Of a stretch of DNA of 7,759 bases, positions 1-6,319 are shown piece by piece. The stretch is from Desulfovibrio sp. Lineage in GTDB: Bacteria; Desulfobacterota; Desulfovibrionia; Desulfovibrionales; Desulfovibrionaceae. The DNA lies in assembly GCA_022837365.1 (NCBI GenBank), contig JALHHV010000044.1, positions 8,482-16,240 of the forward strand, in the 5' to 3' direction. The notes beneath the pieces are model-generated. The model was not told the DNA's origin and did no database searches. It saw only the letters and a list, made by a program, of their open reading frames with translations. A program made the translations under genes and the position numbers. Numbering within the stretch: the first letter of the stretch is position 1; every line of letters begins with the position of its first letter.

Positions 1-762
1 CAGCAGCAGCGGCCCCATCCAGCGGGGGATGCGCGGGCTGCGCGCCAGCGCCACCAGCGGCACGAGGATGCCCAGCACCAGCCGCGCCCAGTACAGGGGC
101 GACGCCAGCCACGCGCGCGAGGTCATCTGCATCACCGTGCCGCCCGACGCCCACACGCAGGGCACGATGACGTACACCGCCAGCGCCGCCGCAAGGCTGC
201 CCAGCAGCACGGTGCGCAGCATGGGCTGGCTGGCCTCGCCCGCAAACCAACTGCCGAAGGATGCCCCCAGCAGCAGCGCCGACAGCAGGAAGAACCCCAG
301 CGGCGCGGCGTTGTGCAGGGCGGGCATGGCGGGCGGGGCATAGGTCATGCCCGAGGTGTACAGGGCGGCCAGGCCCGCCAGCGCGGCGGCGGCGCGCAGG
401 CCCGCGCCCGCCTTGCCGGTGAAGGCGGCCACGGCCAGCAGCACGGCGAACGCGCCGAAGGCAAGGATTTCGCGGCTCAGCCACGCCTTTTCCAGATGGG
501 CCAGGGTGCGCACCGCCCCTTCCGGATGCCCCAGGTGGAACAGCGAGGCCAGCAGGGCCACGGCCATGGCGGCGGTGGCGGCCAGCCATTCCGTCCGGTT
601 GGCGGGCGCGCCGTTGTCCGCGCCCGTGCCGGGGGTGGCCGCGCAGGCCCCGCCCGCGCAGCCGCACGAACGCACGGCCCGCAACGCCAGGAACAGGGCA
701 ATGCCCACGGCGGCCTGCGACAGCACGGTGAACAGCACCAGGGGAAGTTCGATGTTCTGCAT
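1..762 (-). CDS. dmsC: DmsC-type membrane anchor subunit of a DMSO reductase-family complex (partial, 3' end beyond window)
   Basis: This integral membrane subunit would anchor the DmsAB-like enzyme and exchange electrons with the quinone pool. The 254 codons present run off the window edge without a stop; E. coli DmsC has 287 residues, so roughly 30 are probably missing. The N-terminus (ELPLVLFTVLSQAAVG, residues 5-20) closely resembles the E. coli DmsC start. The segment LFHLGHPEGA (74-83) matches the E. coli region containing His65, which is implicated in menaquinol binding; His76 is the equivalent here. At least six hydrophobic segments follow one another. The start is set by a strong Shine-Dalgarno GAGGAGGT (767-774) five bases before ATG. 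That site overlaps the dmsB stop codon, indicating translational coupling. An odd point is a 25-30 residue hydrophilic loop after the first helix with three cysteines (33, 35, 40) that E. coli DmsC lacks. Identification is firm at family level; the quinone type is inferred. Confidence 0.9.
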   Translation of the reverse strand, partial: MQNIELPLVLFTVLSQAAVGIALFLALRAVRSCGCAGGACAATPGTGADNGAPANRTEWLAATAAMAVALLASLFHLGHPEGAVRTLAHLEKAWLSREILAFGAFAVLLAVAAFTGKAGAGLRAAAALAGLAALYTSGMTYAPPAMPALHNAAPLGFFLLSALLLGASFGSWFAGEASQPMLRTVLLGSLAAALAVYVIVPCVWASGGTVMQMTSRAWLASPLYWARLVLGILVPLVALARSPRIPRWMGPLLL

Positions 763-772
763 GGCTACCTCC

Positions 773-1252
773 TCACCACGCGGGGTGTTCTGGGCATGAC
801 AGCCGCAGCGCCCGCACCGGGCAGCTCTGCACGCAGGCGGGCTGCTCCCCGGCGTCCAGCCGTTCGTGGCACAGGCTGCACTTTTCCGCCTTCTTCAGCA
901 CCGGATTGTAGCGCGGCGCGCCGTAGGGACAGGAGCGGATGCAGTTGCCGCAGCCGATGCAGCGGTCCTGATGGTGCACCACCACGCCGTCCTCGCGCTT
1001 CTCGTAGGCCTTCACCGGGCAGGCGTTGAGGCACGCGGGGTTTTCGCAGTGGTTGCAGGCCAGCGAATAGAAGGCCCGCTCGCGGTGGGGGTAGATGGCC
1101 TCGTCCAGCGGGTACAGCTGCCGCCAGACCACGCCGGTTTCCTGATGGTAGTAGTTCTTGCAGGCCATGGCGCAGGTGAAGCAGCCGATGCAGCGCTCCA
1201 CGTCGACAAGGAATGCGCGCTTCTTGGGAAGAGATGCGTGTTGTGTGGTCAT
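773..1252 (-). CDS. dmsB: DmsB-type four-[4Fe-4S] ferredoxin-like electron transfer subunit
   Basis: This iron-sulfur subunit would pass electrons between the DmsC anchor and the DmsA catalytic subunit. The 159-residue protein holds sixteen cysteines in four ferredoxin-type groups: C21-x2-C24-x2-C27-x3-C31, C66-x2-C69-x4-C74-x3-C78, C98-x2-C101-x2-C104-x3-C108 and C125-x2-C128-x11-C140-x3-C144. This is the standard DmsB/NrfC/PsrB layout. CPYGAP (108-113) is typical of DmsB. It has no signal peptide, so if exported it would travel with the Tat-targeted catalytic subunit. It is shorter than E. coli DmsB (205 residues), ending soon after the last cluster motif. An upstream in-frame ATG at 1357 would lie inside the dmsA 3' end and is rejected; the chosen ATG has AGGAGG six bases upstream. 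That Shine-Dalgarno overlaps the dmsA stop (TAGGAGG), so the gene is normally coupled to dmsA translation. Confidence 0.95.
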   Translation of the reverse strand: MTTQHASLPKKRAFLVDVERCIGCFTCAMACKNYYHQETGVVWRQLYPLDEAIYPHRERAFYSLACNHCENPACLNACPVKAYEKREDGVVVHHQDRCIGCGNCIRSCPYGAPRYNPVLKKAEKCSLCHERLDAGEQPACVQSCPVRALRLSCPEHPAW

Positions 1253-1262
1253 GGGCCGCCTC

Positions 1263-3496
1263 CTACGCTCTCGCCACGTCGGCGAACTGGTCGTGAATGG
1301 CCACGCCGGGCGCGCCGGTCTTGTAAGCGCCCATGTCGGCCGGTTCGTCATCCACAAGGTTCTGCACGTTGAAGTCCAGCTTGCGGAACCACGCCTCGTA
1401 CATCAGCAGGCAGTCGCCGGGCACCGTGTCGGTGATCTTGGCGCGCAGCTTCACCTCGCCGACGGGGTTGAACACCCGCACGGTGTCCAGGTCGGCGATG
1501 CCCTTGGCCCTGGCCAGCGCGGGGCTCAGGTAGACGAAGGGTTCCGTCTGGAACTCCTCCATCCAGTCCAGGTTGGCGAACTGGCCTTGTGGCCGTGGCT
1601 GGCGCACAGGTCGGACCTGAACTCGTACTTGCCCGACGGGGTCTTGAACGTGCGGTCGCTCCACGAGGCGGACGAGGCCAGCTTCGCCTTGGCCGGACCC
1701 TTGCGCAGGTCCTGCCAGTGGCTGATGCCGAGCAGGTCGTACACGCCCTTGTTGAACTCCTTCTCCATCCATTCCTTGGTGTCGATGTCCTGCGGGTAGG
1801 TGCAGGAACCGGGCGACAGGCGGTTCATGTGCCGGGAGAGCAGCGCCGCGATCTCGATGTTCGACTTGGCCTCGTGCAGGGGGGCGATGGCCTGCTCGTT
1901 GAGCGATACCCAGTAGTGCCAGTAGGATGCATTGACGGTCCATTCCTCAAACAGGGTGGTCACCGGCAGCACGATGTCGGAATGGCGCACCGTCTCGGTG
2001 AAGAACTGCTCCACGCTGACCACCATCTCCAGCTTTTCGAAGGCCCGCAGCATCTTGTTGCGGTCGAAGTCCTGCGCGAAGGGGTTCTTGCACGACGACC
2101 ACAGCACCCGCACCGGCGGGTTCTGGGCGTCCAGCAGTTCCTGCGCGGTCTTGTTGATGTTCAGGGCGCGGTCGGTGTAGGCGGCGGGGGCCGCCGACCC
2201 GGCCGTGACGTCGAACTCGCCCTTGGGGCCGGACTTGCCCGTGAAGCCGGTGGACCCCGCCGGGGCCTTCTGGATCATGGCGTGGTAGTTGAAGCCCCAG
2301 GTCTGCAAATGGCCGTAGCGCGCGCCGCCGCCCACCTTGCCCACGTTGCCGGTCATGGCCACCAGCGCGTCGATGGCGCGCACGGAGGCCCCGCCGTTGA
2401 CGTGGCGCTGCATGCCGTAGCCGATCCAGATGGTGGCGGGTTTGGCGGTGGCGAATTCCTCGGCCACGTGGCGGATGTCGTCGGCGGGGATGCCGGACTT
2501 TTCCGCCGCCCATTCCACGGTGACGTTGCCGCGCAGATAGGCGGCGAACTCCTCGAACCCAACGGCGTTGTTGGCCACGAAGTCGCGGTCCACCAGGCCC
2601 AGGTCAAGCACGTGCCGGGCCATGCCCAGGGCCAGCGCGCCGTCGCTGCCGGTTTCCGGCTGCCAGGCCACGTCGCCCTTGGCGGCGGTCTGGGTCAGCA
2701 CGGGGTCGATGACCACGATCTTGGCCCCCCGGTCGCGGGCGGCGTAGACGTACTTCATGGAATGCACCGAACACCACGCGGGGTTGGCCCCCCAGATGAT
2801 GATGTAGCGCGACTTTTCCATGTCTTCCGGGTCGTTGCACCACATGTCGCCCAGGTCGTAGTTCTGGGCGTCGATGCCCGCGGGCCAGCATGGGGTGCCC
2901 ACCAGGCGGGTGGTGTAGCCCAGCGAGGACATCATGCCCTCCACCCCGTAGTTGGTGATGCCGAAGTTGCCGGAATACTTGGTAAGGGCAAGGCCCAGCA
3001 GGTTGCCGTCCTTTTCCTTGATCTCCAGCAGCTTGCGGGCGATGCGCTCCATGGCCTCGTCCCACGAGACGCGCCGCCAGTTGCCGCTGCCGCGCCCGTC
3101 CTGGACCATGGGGTACTTGATGCGGTCCGGGCTGTAGACGCGGCGGGGGTAGCTGTAGCCTTTCACGCACAGCCCGCCCGCCGTGAAGGTGGATTCCGGC
3201 GCGCCCTCCACGAACTTGACCACCCCGTCCCTGACGTAGGTGACCATGCTGCACGTGTCGTAACAGTTGCGCGGGCAGGCGTTGCGGAAGATCTGGAAAT
3301 CGGACTTGCTGAAGGGCGCGGCGGACGCGTTGCGGGGCAGCAGCAGCCCGCAGGGCAGCGTGGCCAGCGCGCCGGACGCGATGAGCCCCTTGAGGAAGCT
3401 CCGCCTGCTCATGGAACAGGACGGCGCCCCGCGCGAGGGGATGCCGCCGGGGCCGTTGGGGCCTGTTTTGCCGGTTGTGCCGGTTCTGTTGGACAT
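1263..3496 (-). pseudogene. dmsA: DmsA-type Tat-exported molybdopterin oxidoreductase catalytic subunit, frame-disrupted near 1583
   Basis: This is the catalytic subunit of a DMSO reductase-family bis-MGD enzyme. From ATG 3496 (GGAGGT four bases upstream) the protein starts with a long Gly/Pro-rich region, then a Tat signal: SRRSFLK (30-36), a hydrophobic stretch and a likely ASA cleavage site (57-59). A [4Fe-4S] motif C74-x3-C78-x3-C82-x27-C110 follows, then the molybdopterin core. Cys203 (GTPCWPAG) occupies the metal-ligand position that is serine in E. coli DmsA. The open frame continues to Ala638, then 18 junk residues and TGA at 1526-1528. The true C-terminus resumes in another frame at 1583 (QFANLDWMEEF onward) and ends at TAG 1263-1265. 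One added base would give 744 residues. Compared with E. coli DmsA, however, about 44 residues between the SGKYEF segment and QFANLD are missing, so an out-of-frame deletion is more likely than a single-base error. An alternative ATG at 3517 overlaps the chaperone stop (ATGA) but has no Shine-Dalgarno. Confidence 0.88.
1581..1588 (-). other. Reading-frame junction inside dmsA (probable out-of-frame internal deletion)
   Basis: On the coding strand, the codons AAG GCC (Lys637-Ala638) are the last that fit the family. The following in-family codon, CAG of QFANLD, begins at 1583, which needs a -1 shift. No slippery heptamer of the X XXY YYZ type is present at AAGGCCAG, so programmed frameshifting is unlikely. 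The missing family segment includes the first strand of the C-terminal domain and the Arg-x-His-Ser loop that contacts a pterin in relatives. The bases GCC could have served as short homology at the joint, but this is a guess. Confidence 0.75.
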
Positions 3497-3513
3497 GATG
3501 ACCTCCGTGGGTT

Positions 3514-4305
3514 TCATGATCTGCGGGAATGGGTTGCCGGTGCGTCCGTTGCATGGGCGGCATGGCGGGCGCAGGCGGCGGCTGCGTCTTCCTGCCAGCA
3601 CAGCAGCAGGGCCAGGGCGCGGGCGATGGCCGGGGGCACGCCGGGTTCGGCCAGGGCCCGCTGCACGAAGCGGGGCACCCACGCGCCCATGTGCTCCGCC
3701 ACCAGCCAGCGCCAGGCGTCCTCCACGGCCAGTCCGGGCTCGTCACCTCCTTCGGCGGGCGCGGCGGCGGGGTGGTCCGCGCCGCGCAGGGCCAGCAGGG
3801 CCAGGGCGGCGTCCAGTTCGAAGCTCAGGTGGTCGTCGGGCGTGGTCCCTTCGCCGGGTACGGCATACCCGAGGGCGTGGTACAGGGCGCGCACGTCCAT
3901 GGTGGACTCGCCCATCAGGCGGGGCTCGGTTTCCAGCCATGCGGAGGCGTAGGGCGGAGCGGGCACGGCCATGGGCCCCACGAACAGCCGGTTGAAGGCG
4001 TATTCGGCTTCGCTCCACGGGTCCGCGCCCGGCGGGCATGCATGTTCCGGGGCCGGACCATGCTGGGCGGAAGCGTTGGGCGGAAGGGAGGCGGGGCCGC
4101 CATGTTCCGCGACGCAGGCATCCAGCGCCAGCGAGGCCGCGCGCAGGCCGTCCGCGCCGCGCGCGGCGAACAGGTCGCGCAGGCCGCGCAGCAGGCATGT
4201 CTCGCGCGCGCCGCCCACGGGGTGTCCCTCCGGAATGGCGGGGGCGTCCCGTGCGTCCCCCGCGTTGCGCGGTGCCGAGCCGGTCTGGGTAGGGCTGATG
4301 TCCAT
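3514..4305 (-). CDS. TorD/DmsD-family molybdoenzyme maturation chaperone
   Basis: This cytoplasmic chaperone would bind the Tat leader of the DmsA-like subunit and hold it for cofactor insertion before export. The 263-residue protein carries the TorD/DmsD family hallmarks: NRLFVGP (105-111), the APPYAS segment (116-121), LMGESTMDVRALY (130-142) and the TPDDHLSFEL block (155-164) that matches the conserved Pro-Asp-Asp-His motif. It is somewhat longer than E. coli TorD or DmsD (about 200 residues), with a Pro/Ala-rich N-terminal stretch of about 33 residues and an Ala-rich tail. The start at ATG 4305 has GAGGAG (4311-4316) five bases upstream; the ATG ten codons earlier lacks one. It is the first gene of the operon, and its stop lies 17 bases before the dmsA start. 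It resembles TorD-like chaperones linked to DmsABC operons; the exact partner is inferred from position only. Confidence 0.9.
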   Translation of the reverse strand: MDISPTQTGSAPRNAGDARDAPAIPEGHPVGGARETCLLRGLRDLFAARGADGLRAASLALDACVAEHGGPASLPPNASAQHGPAPEHACPPGADPWSEAEYAFNRLFVGPMAVPAPPYASAWLETEPRLMGESTMDVRALYHALGYAVPGEGTTPDDHLSFELDAALALLALRGADHPAAAPAEGGDEPGLAVEDAWRWLVAEHMGAWVPRFVQRALAEPGVPPAIARALALLLCWQEDAAAACARHAAHATDAPATHSRRS

Positions 4306-4321
4306 GGTGTCTCCTCGGACC

Positions 4322-4349
4322 GTCCGCGCCGCCACGCGGGCGCGCGGAC
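4322..4349 (-). promoter_or_regulatory. Perfect 8-bp inverted repeat in the leader of the chaperone-dms operon
   Basis: GTCCGCGC (4322-4329) is exactly complementary to GCGCGGAC (4342-4349) across a 12-base loop. In the transcript, this GC-rich stem-loop would sit six bases upstream of the chaperone Shine-Dalgarno. The GGTCCG bases at 4317-4322 (transcript sense) could pair instead with the neighbouring CGGAC, so two foldings compete beside the ribosome site. A role in translation control or mRNA stability is conjecture. Confidence 0.45.
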
Positions 4350-4422
4350 AGTGGCCTGTTTTTGGATATATGCAGGCTAGTCGAGGAACACGGTTGCCAC
4401 AAGGCTATGAAATGGGGTGATA

Positions 4423-4448
4423 ATGGGTAGTGCTGCCTACCCGATGCG
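4423..4448. promoter_or_regulatory. Inverted repeat GGGTAG-N6-CTACCC upstream of the chaperone-dms operon; candidate regulator operator
   Basis: GGGTAG (4425-4430) and CTACCC (4437-4442) form a perfect 6-bp dyad with a 6-base spacer, about 120 bp upstream of the chaperone start. The left arm read on the minus strand is TACCCAT, which fits the TACYYMT half-site known for NarL. The right arm extends to TACCCGATGCG, nearly the same as the repeats in front of the regulator gene at 6211 and 6222. This is a sensible place for activator binding by a LuxR-type helix-turn-helix. No convincing -35/-10 pair was identified between it and the operon. Confidence 0.5.
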
Positions 4449-4544
4449 GAGTGGAAACGTCCGGATGGAGACGCGGCGGGTTTCGGGCATGGAGCCTGAA
4501 AGCATGGCGGAAGGAGGATGAAGTCCGGCTCGCAGGCGTCGCCC

Positions 4545-4579
4545 TTCCGGGGGAATCGGCCCGGAACTATTCTCCGGGC
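4545..4579 (-). terminator. Overlapping GC-rich hairpins at the 3' end of the regulator gene (terminator-like, no U-tract)
   Basis: GCCCGGA (4559-4565) pairs with TCCGGGC (4573-4579) around a 7-base loop that contains the regulator's TAG stop. The same arm, as CCCGGAA (4560-4566), can instead pair with TTCCGGG (4545-4551) around an 8-base loop. These two stems exclude each other. Neither is followed by a run of U on the minus-strand transcript, so intrinsic termination is uncertain. A role in mRNA 3'-end stability is equally possible. Confidence 0.3.
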
Positions 4580-6102
4580 GGGGCGGAGCGCGGGCCGGGG
4601 GCGCTGCGCAGGAAGGCGCACAGGCTGGCGTCCTTGCCGTGCAGGCCCAGCTTGCGGCGGATGTTCTTGCGGTGCGTCTGCACCGTTTCCACGGACAGGT
4701 TGAGGGCGCTGGCGATTTCCTTGGTGGGGCTGCCCGCCTGGATGAACTGGCAGATGCGCATTTCCGCCGGGCTCAGGCGCAGCAGCAGCGGGTCCGGCCC
4801 GGCGTCGTCGGGGGCCAGGCGCATCAACTGGTCGCGGATCACGGTCAGGTAGCCGCGCCGCACCTCCGGTTCCATGTCCGCCTCCAGATGGTCCAGCGCG
4901 GGCAGCAGCATGGCGTGCACCTTGCGCGCCACCTCGCGGTTGATCTCGGCGCGTTCGCCGTCGATGTTGCGCAGCACCGTGCGCAGGGTGATGTTCATTT
5001 CCTCCAGGTGGGTCTTTTCCTCGCGCAGGGCTTCGGTGCGTTCGGCCACCACCCGTTCCAGCGCTTCGCGCTGATGCACGTGGCTGGTCACGTCGGTGAG
5101 CATGACCAAGTACCCGTCGCTGGCCAGGCTGACGGCGTTGAGCGGCGAGATGCGCATGCGGAAGACCTGCGCGGCGTGGGGCGGCCCCACCTCCGGCTGG
5201 CCGGGAGCGGCGGCGGGAAGCGTCATGTCCGTCGGGACCACGTCCACGGGCGCGGCGGGGGTGATCTCGCACGACACCCCCAGCGGGTAGAAGCGCAGCA
5301 GGTCCTGCATGCTTTCGCCTTCCAGCCCCAGCGCGGCCCAGATGGGCAGGCCCGGCACCGCGCGCCCGGCCAGGTGCTGGCGCGCGGCGCGGTTGACGCT
5401 GGTGATGATGCCCGAGGCGTCGATGGCCAGCACCATGTCCGAGGTGGAGTTGAGGAAGTTCTCGACCTTGCACTTTTCCAGCGTGAGCAGGCGGTTGGCC
5501 TCGTCCAGCTGCGAGGTGTCCACTTCTGCCCGGCGGGTTTCCCAGTGGCGGGTGAACAGCACCGAGAAGGCGTCGCCGTAGAGGCGCACCACCTGGGCCG
5601 CAGCGTCGCGGGCGCGGCGGGGGGCGGGCATGGCCTCCACCACGTCCAGCACCGCGTGGATCAGGGTATGGAAGCAGCCCAGGAACATGGCCTCGGTGAC
5701 GCCGCGCATGCGGTGGCGGCGGGCCGAGGCCAGCAGTTCATGGCCCCAGCCGTGCGGGGCGCCGGTGGTCGCGCCGTTTTCGATTTCGCGCACCAGGTCC
5801 CCGAAGGAGGGGGCAAGCCCGGCGTGCAGCGCGGCGCGCAGGGGGTGCAGGAAGCCCAGCAGCGAATCGATGCAGTCCTGCCGTTTGGCCGTGGTGTGGC
5901 GCAGGTAGCCCGCTTCGCGCATGTGCTCGGACCAGCGGGCCAGGAACAGGTCCATCTGCCCTTCGATGCCCAGCAGCACCGGACGGGCCGACGCGAAGAG
6001 GGCCGGCGTGCCCGGACCGGGGGAACGTCCGGCTTCGGTGGTGCGCCCGGTCTCGGGAATGGCCGGGGCGGCGATGGAGGTACGGGGGGTGCGGACGGCC
6101 AT
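4567..6102 (-). CDS. PAS domain-containing LuxR-type transcriptional regulator
   Basis: This is a 511-residue DNA-binding regulator, probably for the adjacent chaperone-dms operon. Layout: a disordered Pro/Ala/Gly-rich start (1-40); an alpha-helical domain (about 48-195) vaguely like RsbR-type N-terminal sensor modules; a PAS domain (about 210-340, from FLNSTSDMVLAID to YLVMLTDVT); a coiled coil (about 342-400, with Glu-rich heptads); and a C-terminal LuxR helix-turn-helix (441-499), including LSPAEMRICQFIQAG and KEIASALNLSVETVQTHRKN. The coiled-coil linker resembles that of PAS-LuxR proteins common in deltaproteobacteria. There is no receiver or kinase domain, so it probably senses a ligand or redox state directly through the helical or PAS part. 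The start at ATG 6102 has GGAG five bases upstream; the open frame extends further upstream but without family-like sequence. It is co-oriented with the operon and separated from it by 261 bp. The signal it senses is not visible from sequence. Confidence 0.9.
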   Translation of the reverse strand: MAVRTPRTSIAAPAIPETGRTTEAGRSPGPGTPALFASARPVLLGIEGQMDLFLARWSEHMREAGYLRHTTAKRQDCIDSLLGFLHPLRAALHAGLAPSFGDLVREIENGATTGAPHGWGHELLASARRHRMRGVTEAMFLGCFHTLIHAVLDVVEAMPAPRRARDAAAQVVRLYGDAFSVLFTRHWETRRAEVDTSQLDEANRLLTLEKCKVENFLNSTSDMVLAIDASGIITSVNRAARQHLAGRAVPGLPIWAALGLEGESMQDLLRFYPLGVSCEITPAAPVDVVPTDMTLPAAAPGQPEVGPPHAAQVFRMRISPLNAVSLASDGYLVMLTDVTSHVHQREALERVVAERTEALREEKTHLEEMNITLRTVLRNIDGERAEINREVARKVHAMLLPALDHLEADMEPEVRRGYLTVIRDQLMRLAPDDAGPDPLLLRLSPAEMRICQFIQAGSPTKEIASALNLSVETVQTHRKNIRRKLGLHGKDASLCAFLRSAPGPRSAPPGE

Positions 6103-6210
6103 GGGAACTCCGGAAGGTCTGCGCCCGTCATGCTGCCGGACGGATGCCGGGCGGAGTGGCGGACAGCGGGGGCGGAATGCGCCGCGTTGACGCCGGGAAG
6201 GCGCGTGGCA

Positions 6211-6230
6211 TACCCGATGGGTACCCGGTG
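6211..6230. promoter_or_regulatory. Operator-like repeats TACCCGATGGG / TACCCGGTGCG between regulator and divergent gene
   Basis: Two near-identical 11-base units lie in tandem (6211 and 6222), one helical turn apart. They also form a TACCC-GAT-GGGTA dyad (6211-6223) and a GGGTACCC palindrome (6219-6226). A third partial copy, TACCCGAGT, occurs at 6262. The units match TACCCGATGCG at 4438 in the operon promoter region. Their place 110-130 bp upstream of the regulator start, between divergent genes, suggests autoregulation or shared control. This is inference from repeats alone. Confidence 0.5.
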
Positions 6231-6232
6231 CG

Positions 6233-6260
6233 TTGCTTCCCCGTGCGGCTATGCTATTCT
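6233..6260 (+). promoter_or_regulatory. Weak sigma-70-like promoter candidate for the small exported-protein gene
   Basis: TTGCTT (6233-6238) and TATTCT (6255-6260) are separated by 16 bases; they match the consensus hexamers at 3 of 6 and 4 of 6 positions. The start codon lies about 55 bases downstream of the predicted transcription start. The tandem TACCCG repeats lie directly upstream, so a protein bound there could influence it. Support is modest. Confidence 0.3.
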
Positions 6261-6319
6261 TTACCCGAGTCACGCGTGGACACAAGGGCGTGTCTGGCGA
6301 AAATCCTTCGGAGGCCATG

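Noticed and set aside
1581..1590. Programmed -1 ribosomal frameshift in dmsA
   Set aside because: There is no slippery heptamer, and the family segment missing at the joint could not be restored by frameshifting.
1589..3952. Very long plus-strand open frame opposite dmsA and the chaperone gene
   Set aside because: It is the antisense shadow of real genes in GC-rich DNA: His/Gly/Val/Ala-rich low-complexity translation, no ribosome-binding site and no recognisable domain.
4395..4412. Sigma-54-like promoter on the minus strand (TGGCAA-N5-TTCC) before the operon
   Set aside because: The -12 element lacks the required GC, and the adjacent regulator is not a sigma-54 activator type.
3743..5473. 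Long minus-strand open frame spanning the regulator, the promoter region and the chaperone gene
   Set aside because: It is out of frame with both well-supported genes and is Arg/Pro/Gly-rich without any domain.
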